From Nocardiopsis prasina DSM 43845 (GTDB lineage Bacteria; Actinomycetota; Actinomycetes; Streptosporangiales; Streptosporangiaceae), in assembly GCF_000341265.1 (NCBI RefSeq), contig NZ_ANAE01000157.1, forward strand, positions 1-36,749: a DNA stretch of 36,749 bases, read 5' to 3'. Numbering within the stretch: position 1 is the stretch's first letter; each line of letters opens with the position of its first letter. The notes below the pieces were generated by a model. It worked only from the letters and a program-made list of their open reading frames with translations, was not told the origin of the DNA and searched no databases. Made by a program: the position numbers and the translations under genes. This document shows positions 1 through 8,611 of the stretch, in pieces.

Positions 1-120
1 GCTCCACTCCCAACTTCTAAAAAACAGTGCCTAGGTCTCCTGGGGTACGGCGCCGCTCCGGTGCAGGGGACGCGACCCCGAGCACGAGTAGGTGTGGGAT
101 CCCCCCATCCCCGGGCCGCC

Positions 121-150
121 GAGGGCCGACCCGACCACGGGTCGGCCCTC
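121..150 (-). terminator. Hairpin terminator after the MHS transporter
   Basis: A perfect 13-bp stem (arms 121-133 and 138-150, starting GAGGGCCGACCCG) closes on a 4-base loop ACCA. It lies 38 bases past the stop of the leftward MHS gene. No U-tract follows, which is common for actinomycete terminators. Bases 1-120 show no convincing gene. Confidence 0.75.
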
Positions 151-187
151 CGCCGTGCGCTGGAGCGGGGGCGGGGGACCCAGACGG

Positions 188-1534
188 TCAGGCGCGCGGT
201 CCGCCCGGCACGGAGGCGAGGTCGGAGCCCCGTGTCTCCCGGGCGAGGACCACCGCGACCACGGTGACGACCCCCACTCCGGCCACGTACGCCGAGATCG
301 GCAGGCTGGTTCCGAAGGTCGCCAGGAGCGCCGTGGCGATGAGCGGGGCCAGCCCGCCCGCCACGATCGACGCCAGCTGGTATCCGATGGAGGCTCCCGA
401 GTAGCGGACCCGGGTGCTGAACAGTTCGGAGAAGAAGGCCGCCTGCGGGCCGTACATGGCGCCGTGCAGGAAGAGTCCCACGGTGGCGGCCAGGGTCACC
501 GACCAGAAGCTGCCGACGTCGATGAGCGGGAAGAACGCGAAGCTCCACGCGGAGACCCCCAGAGCGCCGAAGGCGATCACGGGTCGGCGGCCGACGACGT
601 CGGACAGGGCGCCCCACATGGGGATCGTCACGAGGTGGACGGCCGAGGCTATGAGCACGGCGTTCAGGACCGCGTCGTTGCCCAGCCCGGCCTGCTGGGT
701 GGCGTAGACCAGGATGAACGCGGTGACCACGTAGTACGACACGTTCTCGGCCATGCGCACGCCCATGGCCACGAGGGTCTCGCGCCAGTGGTGGCGGAGC
801 ACGTCCAGGATGGGTGCGCGCTCGGTGGTCCGGTCGGTGGCGGCCTTGCGGGAGGCCTCCTGGAAGACCTGGGACTCGGTCACCGCCAGCCGGATCCACA
901 GGCCGATGAACACCAGGACCCCCGACAGCAGGAACGGCACGCGCCAGCCCCAGTCGAGGAAGGTCTGGTCGGTCATCACCACGGCGAGGACCGCCAGCAC
1001 GGCGGTGGCCAGGAGGTTGCCGCAGGGCACCCCGGCCTGGGGCCATGAGGTCCAAAAGCCCCGGTTGCGGGCCCTGCCGTGTTCGGCGACGAGCAGCACG
1101 GCCCCGCCCCACTCGCCGCCCAGCGCGAACCCCTGCACCACGCGCAGGAGGGTGAGCAGCAGGGGAGCGGCCACCCCGACGGCGGCGTAGGTGGGCAGCA
1201 GGCCGATGGCGAAGGTGGCGCCGCCCATGAGGAGGAGACTCAGGACGAGCAGTTGTTTGCGGCCGACCCGGTCGCCGAAGTGGCCGAAGACCAGCCCGCC
1301 CAGGGGCCGGGCGACGAAGCCGACCGCGTAGGTGGTGAAGGCCAGCATGGTGCCGACCAGGGGGTCGGACTCGGGGAAGAAGACGTGGTTGAACACCAGG
1401 GCGGCGGCGGCCCCGTAGAGGAAGAAGTCGTACCACTCGATGGTGGTGCCGATGAGGCTGGCCGTGACGACGCGGTGGAAGGGCGTCTTCGGAGCGTCTC
1501 CGCCCCCGGGGGACGATGTCGTTCTCGGTTCCAT
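188..1534 (-). CDS. MHS-family MFS transporter (metabolite:H+ symporter)
   Basis: Integral membrane symporter of the major facilitator superfamily, probably importing an organic acid, osmolyte or similar metabolite with protons; the substrate cannot be read from sequence. The 448-residue product begins with the MHS hallmark around residues 20-35 (ASLIGTTIEWYDFFLYGAAA), followed by the MFS motif between helices 2 and 3 (GHFGDRVGRKQLLV) and the RVVQGFALGGEWGGA segment typical of ShiA/ProP-like proteins. About 12 hydrophobic segments are visible. I chose the ATG at 1534 because the frame upstream (to 1663) has no transporter-like sequence and runs into the divergent operon's control region. It ends at a strong hairpin. 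Family call is secure; substrate is unknown. Confidence 0.93.
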   Translation of the reverse strand: MEPRTTSSPGGGDAPKTPFHRVVTASLIGTTIEWYDFFLYGAAAALVFNHVFFPESDPLVGTMLAFTTYAVGFVARPLGGLVFGHFGDRVGRKQLLVLSLLLMGGATFAIGLLPTYAAVGVAAPLLLTLLRVVQGFALGGEWGGAVLLVAEHGRARNRGFWTSWPQAGVPCGNLLATAVLAVLAVVMTDQTFLDWGWRVPFLLSGVLVFIGLWIRLAVTESQVFQEASRKAATDRTTERAPILDVLRHHWRETLVAMGVRMAENVSYYVVTAFILVYATQQAGLGNDAVLNAVLIASAVHLVTIPMWGALSDVVGRRPVIAFGALGVSAWSFAFFPLIDVGSFWSVTLAATVGLFLHGAMYGPQAAFFSELFSTRVRYSGASIGYQLASIVAGGLAPLIATALLATFGTSLPISAYVAGVGVVTVVAVVLARETRGSDLASVPGGPRA

Positions 1535-1653
1535 GCCCGCACACGCTAGGGACCTGGGCGACCGCTGCCTATGGGGGTTGTCCGCACACTTGGGCGCCCC
1601 GCCATGTGTGGACCCACCCTGGTCGTCCACAGGCCGATCGGCGGATGCACGAA

Positions 1654-1668
1654 CGAAAATCATTTTCG
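1654..1668. promoter_or_regulatory. Candidate Zur (zinc repressor) operator
   Basis: The 15-mer CGAAAATCATTTTCG is a perfect 7-1-7 palindrome, closely resembling actinobacterial Zur boxes of the TGAAAATNATTTTCA type. It lies 46 bases upstream of the permease start at 1714 and between divergent genes. Such AT-rich palindromes stand out sharply in this GC-rich DNA. The downstream pair (YraQ/DUF318-type permease plus YcgQ/TIGR03943-type protein) is of a type predicted to be zinc-regulated in other bacteria, which supports the call. Confidence 0.7.
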
Positions 1669-1713
1669 GTTACCATTCGGGGAGTTCCCAATCGAACCCC
1701 ACGGAGTGCCCCC

Positions 1714-2796
1714 GTGTCCGAACGGACCACATCGGAGCGCGACGCCACGCCCGATCCCACCAGCTCACTCGGCGACTCCATCGCCCGCGACTGGAGCGAC
1801 CACGGCGACGAACTGCCCCCCGCCGACTGGGGCAGGCGCACCGGTTCGCGCCGCACCGGAACGGTCTGGCTGTTCGCCCTCTTCATCACCGCCATGGCGA
1901 TGGCCCACGCCTGGCTCACGGACGAACTGACCAGCCAGGCCTTCCTGGCCTGGGCGACCATCTTCACGGCCATCAGCTTCCAGGCCCTGCCCTTCCTGGT
2001 CTTCGGGGTGGCCCTGTCGGCGGCGCTCATCGCCTTCGTGCCCACCTCGGCCTACCAGAGGTTCATCCCGAGCAAGCCTGGGCGGGCGGTCCCCGTGGCC
2101 GGAGCCTCCGGTGCGCTCCTGCCCGGGTGCGAGTGCGCCTCCGTGCCCATCGCCGGGAGCCTCATCAAGCGCGGGGTCGCTCCGGCGGCGGCGCTGACCT
2201 TCCTGCTCGCGGCGCCGTCCATCAACCCCATCGTCATGATCGCCACCGCCGTGGCCTTCGCCGGGCAACCGGAGATGATCCTGGCCCGCTTCGTGGCATC
2301 GCTGCTGGCCTCGGTGGTCATCGGCTGGATCTGGGTGCGCTTCGGCAAGGCCGACTGGCTGCGCCTGCCCTCGCGGACCCACGCCCCCGGTGCCTCCAAG
2401 TGGCAGGTCTTCCGGGAGTCGATGCTGCATGACATGATGCACGCGGGCGGCTACCTGGTGGTCGGCGCGCTCGCGGCCGCCACACTCAACGTCATGGTGC
2501 CGCGGGAGTGGCTGCTGGCCGTGGCCGAGGCGCCGATCATCTCGGTGCTGGTGCTCGCTCTGCTGGCCATCCTGCTCTCGATCTGCTCGGAGGCCGACGC
2601 CTTCGTGGCGGTCAGCCTCACCGACTTCTCGCCCACCGCAAAGCTCGCGTTCATGGTCATCGGGCCGATCGTGGACCTCAAACTGATCGCGATGCAGGCC
2701 GGGGTGTTCGGCTGGCGCTTCGTCGCCCGGTTCGCCCCCATCTGCCTGGTGGTCGGCCTGCTCAGTACCTTCCTGATCGGAGCCATCCTCCTGTGA
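1714..2796 (+). CDS. DUF318/YraQ-type permease, probable metal transport
   Basis: Polytopic membrane protein of 360 residues of the UPF0718/DUF318 permease family (YraQ, Bacillus YcgR). After a hydrophilic N-terminus of about 45 residues come about eight hydrophobic segments. The family's cysteine motif is present as PGCECASVP (C139, C141), followed by LAAPSINPIV; a second conserved patch reads SICSEADAF. GTG at 1714 is chosen because a ribosome site (ACGGAG, 1701-1706) stands 7 bases before it and the conserved protein begins after it; the longer frame from 1516 overlaps the MHS start. It overlaps the next gene by GTGA, so the two are translationally coupled. The upstream Zur-like palindrome suggests derepression in zinc starvation; transport of zinc or a zinc complex is inferred, not shown. 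Confidence 0.88.
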   Translation: MSERTTSERDATPDPTSSLGDSIARDWSDHGDELPPADWGRRTGSRRTGTVWLFALFITAMAMAHAWLTDELTSQAFLAWATIFTAISFQALPFLVFGVALSAALIAFVPTSAYQRFIPSKPGRAVPVAGASGALLPGCECASVPIAGSLIKRGVAPAAALTFLLAAPSINPIVMIATAVAFAGQPEMILARFVASLLASVVIGWIWVRFGKADWLRLPSRTHAPGASKWQVFRESMLHDMMHAGGYLVVGALAAATLNVMVPREWLLAVAEAPIISVLVLALLAILLSICSEADAFVAVSLTDFSPTAKLAFMVIGPIVDLKLIAMQAGVFGWRFVARFAPICLVVGLLSTFLIGAILL

Positions 2797-3638
2797 ACCG
2801 GATCGCCCAGGGGCTCACGCTCGTCCTGCTCGGTGCCGCCGCGCTGACCAGCACCGTCCCCACCAACCTGTACCTGAACTGGGTCAAGGCGGGTTTCGGC
2901 CCGTTCCTGATCGCCGCCGGAGTGGTCATGGTGCTGCTCGGCGTCCTGATCATCGTCGCCGAACTGCGCGGCGAGAGCCACGCTCTGGACGAGGAGGACG
3001 CGGTTCCTGAGGACGCCGTGACGACCGCTTCCTCAGACGGCTCCGCGCCCCGCTCGGAACTCGACCACGTCACGGCCGAGTACGGCAACGGCGGCGGGGA
3101 CGGCCACGGGCACGACCACTCCGTCGCCCCCCGCGTGGCCTGGCTGCTCCTGCTTCCCGTGATCGCGGTGTTCGTCATCGCTCCGCCCGCACTCGGTTCC
3201 TACACCGTGGAGAGCACCGGCGGTTCCAGCGGCCCGCCTCCCCGCGACGAGCGCGTCCCCTCCCGGTTCACCGACGAACTGAGCCAGGCCGGCCCCGAGG
3301 ACGTGGTCCCGCTCGACATCCAGCAGTTCGTCATGCGGGCGTGGATCGACGAGGAGCGCGAGCTGTCCGGCCGCGAGGTCGAGCTCACCGGGTTCGCCGT
3401 ACCCGCGCAGGACGGTGACGGCTGGTACCTGGCCCGACTCCAGATGGCCTGCTGCGCCGCCGACGCGGTGGTCAACAAGATCCTCATCACCGACCATCCC
3501 GCGCCGGAGGCCGACACCTGGTGGACGGTGCGCGGTACCTGGGTGGAACCGGAGGGGGACCTGTACGACGTCTCCGAGCACGAGATCACGACCACCTCGG
3601 TCGATGAGGTCACCAACCCGCCGGACCCCTACGAGTAG
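2793..3638 (+). CDS. YcgQ/TIGR03943-type partner of the permease
   Basis: A 281-residue protein with two N-terminal membrane helices (about 5-25 and 33-56), an acidic linker, a histidine cluster GHGHDH (104-109), another helix (about 115-132) and a soluble C-terminal domain. The latter carries the family motif with paired cysteines (LQMACCAADA, C220-C221) and the segment LDIQQFVMRAW. This layout matches the TIGR03943/UPF0703 family, which is regularly encoded beside DUF318 permeases. The GTG start overlaps the permease stop (GTGA). The His cluster and Cys pair are plausible metal ligands. With the permease and the Zur-like box it forms a likely zinc-responsive uptake or allocation system. A terminator hairpin follows. 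Confidence 0.85.
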   Translation: MNRIAQGLTLVLLGAAALTSTVPTNLYLNWVKAGFGPFLIAAGVVMVLLGVLIIVAELRGESHALDEEDAVPEDAVTTASSDGSAPRSELDHVTAEYGNGGGDGHGHDHSVAPRVAWLLLLPVIAVFVIAPPALGSYTVESTGGSSGPPPRDERVPSRFTDELSQAGPEDVVPLDIQQFVMRAWIDEERELSGREVELTGFAVPAQDGDGWYLARLQMACCAADAVVNKILITDHPAPEADTWWTVRGTWVEPEGDLYDVSEHEITTTSVDEVTNPPDPYE

Positions 3639-3649
3639 TCTGTCCGGCC

Positions 3650-3675
3650 CCCCGCGAGCGCATCGGCTCGCGGGG
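3650..3675 (+). terminator. Terminator of the metal-permease operon
   Basis: Perfect 10-bp stem CCCCGCGAGC / GCTCGCGGGG with a 6-base loop (GCATCG), 12 bases past the stop of the YcgQ-type gene. No U-tract. Confidence 0.7.
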
Positions 3676-3793
3676 CGACGCGCTGTCGGGGACGAAACCG
3701 CCCGAATCGGGATCTCGTGCCCGTTCGTGCGTTTCGGTCGCCACACCGGAGATCATTCAAGGGTTTCCTATTGCGCTGAGTCACAATGGGTGG

Positions 3794-5212
3794 GTGGCAG
3801 ATCGGTACGAGCGACCCCGGAGGCCCTGGGGCGCACTACGTCCGCGAAGCATCCGAGCCCGGGTCACGCTCGGTGCCGTCGTCATCCTCTCCCTGGTCAT
3901 CTGCATTCTGCTCAGCGCCTCCATCCTGCTGATCCGGGAAGTCACCCTGAACGAGCTCCGGGACCGGGCCGCCGAGGGCGCCCGTCACGTGGCCGACCAC
4001 ATCATGACGGAGCGTTACGACGGGCCGATTCCGGCGTCCGAACCCATCCTGCGCTTCCAGGTGATCGATTGGGAGACCGACGAGGTCCTGGCCTCCAGCG
4101 TGGCCCTGAGCGGGCTACCGCCCCTGAACGAGCACGACCCCGACCCCGGCGACTTCAGGGTGGACGACTACGTCTGTGACGTCATCCCCGAGGACCCGAC
4201 GGGTGACTGCTTCCAGGTGGTCGCGTACGTGGTCGACGACTCCGCCTACGGCGACAACGTCATGGCCCTCGCCGCCACCCGCACCCCGCTGATCCTGGGC
4301 GACAGGGTCCTGGAACTCGTGCTGCTGGGCGCCTCGGCCCTGCTGATCTTCGGATCGGGCTTCGTCATCTGGTACGGAGTCGGACGGGCCCTGCGCCCGG
4401 TCTCGCTGATCAGCGACGAGATGGAACTCATCTCCGTCGGCGACCTGCACCGCAGGCTCCCCCTGCCCAAGAGCGACGACGAGATCGCCCACCTGGCGCG
4501 AACCGCCAACTCCAGCCTCGCCCGGTTGGAGGAGGCGGTCACCCGACAGCGCCGGTTCGTCTCCGACGCCTCCCACGAGCTGCGCAATCCCATCGCGGGC
4601 ATGCGCACCAAACTGGAGGTCGAGCTCTCCGACCCCGATCCTGACCAACGCGCCCGGGAGCGTCTGCTGACCGGACTGCTCTCCGACACGGAACGGCTGG
4701 AGAACATCGTCGGGGACCTCCTGGAGATGGCCCGTCTGGACACCGACCTGGAGATGGCGCACGAGCGGATCGACCTCTCCGAGACGGTGCGACAGGAGTT
4801 CTCCGACCAACCCGGCCCGCCCCAGCTGTACGTGCACGCCTCGGAACCCGTGTACGCGCGGGTCAACCGGCTGCGCGTCGTCCGGGTGCTGACCAACCTC
4901 GTCGCCAACGCCGCACGCCACGCCAACAGCCGCATCGACGTCATCGTGCAGCACCACGAGGGAGCCGCCGTGGTCGAGGTGCACGACGACGGCTCGGGCA
5001 TCCCGGTCAAGGACCGCGAGCGCGTCTTCGAGCGCTTCGCCCGGCTCTCGGAGTCGAAGGAACGCGATCCGGGCGGCAGCGGCCTGGGGCTGGCCATCTC
5101 ACGGGAGATCGCGCGCGCCCATGGCGGCACCCTGACCGCGGGCCACAGCGACCTCCTCGGCGGGGCCCTGTTCACCCTGCGTCTCCCCGATCCACCGGAG
5201 CGGAGCGAGTGA
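3794..5212 (+). CDS. Two-component sensor histidine kinase, orphan
   Basis: Membrane histidine kinase of 472 residues. Order: short cytoplasmic start, TM1 (about 24-47), an extracytoplasmic sensor domain of about 125 residues with two cysteines (C128, C139), TM2 (about 174-195), HAMP (about 196-250), dimerisation/phosphoacceptor helix with H261 in SHELRNP, then an HATPase domain with N box (LTNLVANAARHA), G1 (DDGSGI), F box (ERFARL) and G2 (GGSGLGLAI). The GTG at 3794 is the only start that keeps TM1 with a sensible leader. No response regulator lies upstream or downstream, which is unusual for this OmpR-partner type of kinase. The gene overlaps the next by GTGA, tying it to the AI-2E permease. 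Confidence 0.92.
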   Translation: MADRYERPRRPWGALRPRSIRARVTLGAVVILSLVICILLSASILLIREVTLNELRDRAAEGARHVADHIMTERYDGPIPASEPILRFQVIDWETDEVLASSVALSGLPPLNEHDPDPGDFRVDDYVCDVIPEDPTGDCFQVVAYVVDDSAYGDNVMALAATRTPLILGDRVLELVLLGASALLIFGSGFVIWYGVGRALRPVSLISDEMELISVGDLHRRLPLPKSDDEIAHLARTANSSLARLEEAVTRQRRFVSDASHELRNPIAGMRTKLEVELSDPDPDQRARERLLTGLLSDTERLENIVGDLLEMARLDTDLEMAHERIDLSETVRQEFSDQPGPPQLYVHASEPVYARVNRLRVVRVLTNLVANAARHANSRIDVIVQHHEGAAVVEVHDDGSGIPVKDRERVFERFARLSESKERDPGGSGLGLAISREIARAHGGTLTAGHSDLLGGALFTLRLPDPPERSE

Positions 5213-6303
5213 GATCCAGGAAGCGCACACCCGAGAAGCAGCCCGAGGCGCCGGCGCGGCAACCGGTGGTCGAGGAGACACACCGCCCCAACTACTTCCT
5301 GCTCGGCTTCGTCGGAGCCCTGGGGGTGCTCAGCGCCTGGTTGCTCGTGCAGGCACTGACCAGTGCCCGGGCGGTGTTCGTCTACATCCTGGTCGCGCTC
5401 TTCCTGGCGATCGGCCTCAACCCCGCCATCGAGTTCCTGCGGCGGCTGCGGATGCCGCGCTGGGCCGCGATCCTCTCGGTGTGCCTGGCTCTGGTGGCCT
5501 TCCTCGTCGTGTTCGTCTGGGCGATCGTGCCACCCCTGACCATGCAGGTCAGCAATTTCGCCACGTCCCTGCCGTCGTCCCTGGAGCAGCTCCAGCACTC
5601 GGCGTTCTTCCGTGACCTGGACCGGCGCTACGACGTGATCGGCCGGATCGAGGGCGTCGTCACGGCCGGCGACTTCGGCCAGCAGGTCTTCGGAGGACTG
5701 GTGGGTGTGGGACAGGTGGTGTTCAACTCGCTGTTCGCCACCTTCACCGTCCTCATCCTCATGCTCTTCTTCATGGCCTCGCTGCCCGGGATCCTGGACG
5801 TCTCGTACCGGTTCGTGCCCCGCTCGCGCCGGGCCGGTGTCAAGGAGATCGGTGACGAGATCGTCCAACGTATCGGCGCGTTCATCGCCGGACAGTTGGT
5901 GGTCGCGGCCCTCGGCGGGGTGGTGGCCTTCCTGTTCCTGTGGCTGACCGGCTCCGCGTACGCGCTCACCCTGGCCCTGGTGGTCGCGGTGACGGCGCTG
6001 ATCCCGCTGATCGGGACGACCATCGGCGCGGTGGTGGCGTCGCTGGCCGTGGCCGTCGGCGACCCGTGGATGGGTCTGGTGACGCTGGTGTTCTTCCTCA
6101 TCTACCAGCAGATCGAGAGCTACGTCATCGCCCCGAGGGTCATGCGGCACGCGGTGGACGTGGTGCCCACGGTCAACATCACGGCCGCGCTGCTCGGCGG
6201 CGCCCTGCTCGGACTGGTGGGCGCTCTGTTGGCCATCCCGACGGCGGCGGCGCTCACCCTGGTGCTGAAGAAGGTGGTCTTCCCCCGCCTGGAAGAGCGC
6301 TGA
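5209..6303 (+). CDS. AI-2E family permease (PF01594)
   Basis: A 364-residue membrane protein of the AI-2E/UPF0118 family. After about 28 hydrophilic residues it shows two hydrophobic helices, a third (about 84-105), a long amphipathic segment (about 110-165) and then four to five helices including LILMLFFMASLPGIL and the conserved tail LIYQQIESYVIAPRVM, followed by a glycine-rich final helix pair. Members are proposed transporters of diverse small molecules or Na+(Li+)/H+ antiporters; the substrate is unknown. Its GTG overlaps the kinase stop (GTGA), so expression is coupled to the kinase. Whether the kinase senses something the permease moves is inference. Confidence 0.88.
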   Translation: MRSRKRTPEKQPEAPARQPVVEETHRPNYFLLGFVGALGVLSAWLLVQALTSARAVFVYILVALFLAIGLNPAIEFLRRLRMPRWAAILSVCLALVAFLVVFVWAIVPPLTMQVSNFATSLPSSLEQLQHSAFFRDLDRRYDVIGRIEGVVTAGDFGQQVFGGLVGVGQVVFNSLFATFTVLILMLFFMASLPGILDVSYRFVPRSRRAGVKEIGDEIVQRIGAFIAGQLVVAALGGVVAFLFLWLTGSAYALTLALVVAVTALIPLIGTTIGAVVASLAVAVGDPWMGLVTLVFFLIYQQIESYVIAPRVMRHAVDVVPTVNITAALLGGALLGLVGALLAIPTAAALTLVLKKVVFPRLEER

Positions 6304-6335
6304 GCAGCCCCGAACCAGCGCCTAACCTGGGACGA

Positions 6336-6998
6336 ATGGGGCACAGGTGGGGTCGGGTGTGGCGCGTGGCGCTGCTCGCGGGGTGGGTCGCGCTGCTGGT
6401 GTGGGCGGTCCTGCGCGGACCCGACCTCGGGGCGGTGCGGGCGTGGACCGCCGACGCCGGGCTCCGGGGCGCCGTGGTCTACCTGGCCGCCTACGTCCTG
6501 GCCGTGCAGGCACTGGTGCCGCGCCCGGCGCTGAACATCGCCGGGGGACTGCTGTTCGGCCTGGCGGCGGGGGTGGTGTTGGCCCTGGCCGGGGGAGTGC
6601 TGGCAGCGGTCATCCAGTTCGCGGTGGCCCGCCACGTGGCCGGGGACGCGCTCTCCCGTCGACTCCCCGAAAGGGTCCGAAACCGGCTGGAGGGCCTGGT
6701 CGGGTGGCGGGCGCTCCTGGCCGTCGTGCAGCTACGGCTCATTCCGGTGATCCCCTACCAGATGGTCAACTACGGATTCGGGGTGACCGGGCTGCGGGCC
6801 GGCCCCTTCGCCGTGGGGACCGCCCTGGGGTCCCTGCCGGCCACGGCCGCGATGGTGCTGGTCGGCACGGGCGGGACCGACCTCGGGTTCCCGGTGGCGG
6901 TGGCCACGGGTGTGGCCGCCGCGCTCCTCGCGCTGGCCTGGTGGTGGCGTTCGCGCCGTCGCCGAGCGCGGGAACCGGAGCGGCGGGCGCGGACGTGA
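6336..6998 (+). CDS. TVP38/TMEM64 (DedA-superfamily) membrane protein
   Basis: A 220-residue polytopic protein with the VTT/SNARE-associated Golgi fold: a first helix (about 8-27), LVPRPALNIAGGLLFGLAAG (re-entrant-like), an amphipathic middle and the signature RLIPVIPYQMVNYGFGVTGL, then AVGTALGSLPAT and a final helix with an Arg-rich tail. Bacterial relatives are implicated in membrane lipid homeostasis; the exact substrate here is unknown. ATG at 6336 starts 33 bases after the AI-2E stop, consistent with co-transcription. A longer frame from 5940 only adds sequence shadowing the AI-2E gene. Its stop codon lies in the loop of the terminator. Confidence 0.86.
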   Translation: MGHRWGRVWRVALLAGWVALLVWAVLRGPDLGAVRAWTADAGLRGAVVYLAAYVLAVQALVPRPALNIAGGLLFGLAAGVVLALAGGVLAAVIQFAVARHVAGDALSRRLPERVRNRLEGLVGWRALLAVVQLRLIPVIPYQMVNYGFGVTGLRAGPFAVGTALGSLPATAAMVLVGTGGTDLGFPVAVATGVAAALLALAWWWRSRRRRAREPERRART

Positions 6999-7020
6999 TC
7001 CGGTGTGTCCGCGCCCGCCG
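6981..7020. terminator. Strong bidirectional terminator containing a stop codon in its loop
   Basis: A perfect 14-bp stem (6981-6994 with 7007-7020, starting CGGCGGGCGCGGAC) and a 12-base loop. The left arm encodes the last residues of the TVP38 protein and the TGA (6996-6998) is in the loop. It separates two convergent genes (stops at 6998 and 7030). Confidence 0.8.
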
Positions 7021-7029
7021 TCCACGGAC

Positions 7030-8339
7030 TCAGCCGAACAGGGGCACCTCGTCCGGTGCGGGACGGTCCAGCTCGAAGGGGAGGATCTCCCCGCCGTCGC
7101 TGTCGGTGACCCGTGGTTCCTGGAGGATCTCGGGTTCCTCCCCGGCACGGTTGCGCACCACCATCACCCCCGAGTAGCCGCTGTGGTCGTCCTCGGTGGC
7201 GACGAAGGGGACCAGGCCGGGGCCGGTCCACTCCCGTGAGTTGAGGGTCCCGAGCAGCCGCTCGCGGTCCAGGTCCGGGCCGACCTCCATGAGGAGCTGG
7301 GCGAACAGGGTCGCCTGCACCATGCCGTACACGGTGGTGTCGGTGAAGGGGGCGCCCTCGTTGTACTCCTCGTGGATCTCGCGGTAGAACGCGGTCCAGG
7401 GATCGTCCTCCTGGGCGGCCATCGGAAGGAACGCGGTGATGATGAGGCCGTCGGTGAAGGTCTCGGGCGGGACGTCCTCGGCGGGGGTCCCCTCGGCGTA
7501 CTCCTCGATGAGCTGGGAGATGGTCTCCACGTCGCCGCCGAAGCTGGGCGCCACCCACTGTGGTTCGTAGCCGATCTCCTGGGCCTCGAGGATGGCCAGG
7601 CCGAGGAAGGCGGGGATGCAGTAGCAGACCGCCACCTCGGCGTCGGCCGCCTTGAGTTCGGCGACCTGGCCGTCGAGTTCCGGGACACCCGGGTCGTAGG
7701 ACTCCCAGGCGACGATGTCGTCGATGAGGTACTGCTCGATCCCCGAGTGGGAGGCGGGCCCGACGTCGTCGTTCTGGTAGAGCAGACCGACGTCGTCACC
7801 GGGGAAGTTCTCGGCGAGGTAGGCGCCCTGGACCTTGGCCTCCTTGGAGTAGTCCACCTGGAAGCCGTAGCTGTGCGGGTACTCCTCAGGCTGGTCCCAG
7901 GCGAGCGCGCCGGAGGAGACGAAGAGGTCCGGGACGCCCTCGTCGTTCAGCTCCTCGATGACCGACTCGTGGGTGGGGGTGCCCAGTCCGCCGAGCATCG
8001 CGAAGATCCCGTCGTCGTCGACCAGGGAGCGCGTGACGTCCATGGTCCGAGCCGGGTCGAAGCCGTCGTCCTCCACCCGGTAGTCGATCTTCCGCCCGTG
8101 GATGCCGCCGTTGTCGTTGATGTGGTCGAAGACCGCGCTCGCCCCGGTGGAGACGTGCGCGAACCCCGGGGAGGCCGGTCCGGTCAGCGGCTGGTGGGTC
8201 CCGATGACGACGCTGTCGTCGGTGACTCCCGTCGTGGTGGCGGCGGGGAGGTCTCCTGGTCGGCCGACTCGGGGCCCGCGCAGGAGGCGGCGAGTACCGC
8301 GACGGCGAGGGCCGCCACGGCTGTTCCCAGTGTTCGCAT
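7030..8339 (-). pseudogene. Branched-chain amino-acid-type ABC binding lipoprotein, frameshifted
   Basis: Extracytoplasmic substrate-binding protein of the LivK/Peripla_BP_6 type. The ATG at 8339 opens a lipoprotein signal (MRTLGTAVAALAVAVLAASC, lipobox LAAS/C). After SCAGPESADQETSP that frame degenerates, while the -1/+2 neighbouring frame takes over as AATTTGVTDDSVVIGTHQPLTG, then GIHGRKIDYRVEDDGFDPA and the rest of the domain. The switch maps to the GGGG run at 8245-8248 (plus strand): one extra G would restore a 436-residue product, the usual size. Either a recent natural inactivation or a sequencing slip in a homopolymer. A downstream GTG at 8076 would give only a truncated, leaderless product. 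No permease or ATPase genes are adjacent, so it would be an orphan receptor. Confidence 0.8.
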
Positions 8340-8439
8340 GGTGGTTTCCTGAACTCGGTTGTGCCTTCGCTGCTGGGCCTGGCGGCCCGTGGGGGAAAGC
8401 GGCTTCGTGCTCGGGAGAAGGAGAGGAGGCGACGGTGCC

Positions 8440-8467
8440 TACTCGCCAGTACGTTACCGGCTGGTAA
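8440..8467. promoter_or_regulatory. Two abutting inverted repeats upstream of the binding-protein gene
   Basis: TACT-CGCC-AGTA (8440-8451) is followed by TTACC-GGCT-GGTAA (8454-8467). Both are perfect short palindromes around a 4-base centre, about 100 bases before the lipoprotein start. Such sites fit TetR-type dimer binding. The intergenic stretch 8340-8611 holds no gene. Confidence 0.4.
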
Positions 8468-8611
8468 ACATCATACGAACGGGCTTCACGCCCGCGGCCA
8501 CCGGTAGCCCCAAGGGGGTCGGCGCGCGGCTCGGAACGGATCGCCGCTGGTCACAGTGGGGCGGCGGTGTCCGGTGGAAGTGTCGGTGCGCGGGGTGCGT
8601 GTGTGCTTCGG

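Noticed and set aside
4246-6150. A 634-codon leftward frame opposite the kinase and AI-2E genes
   Set aside because: Composition typical of a shadow frame; both genes on the plus strand are certain.
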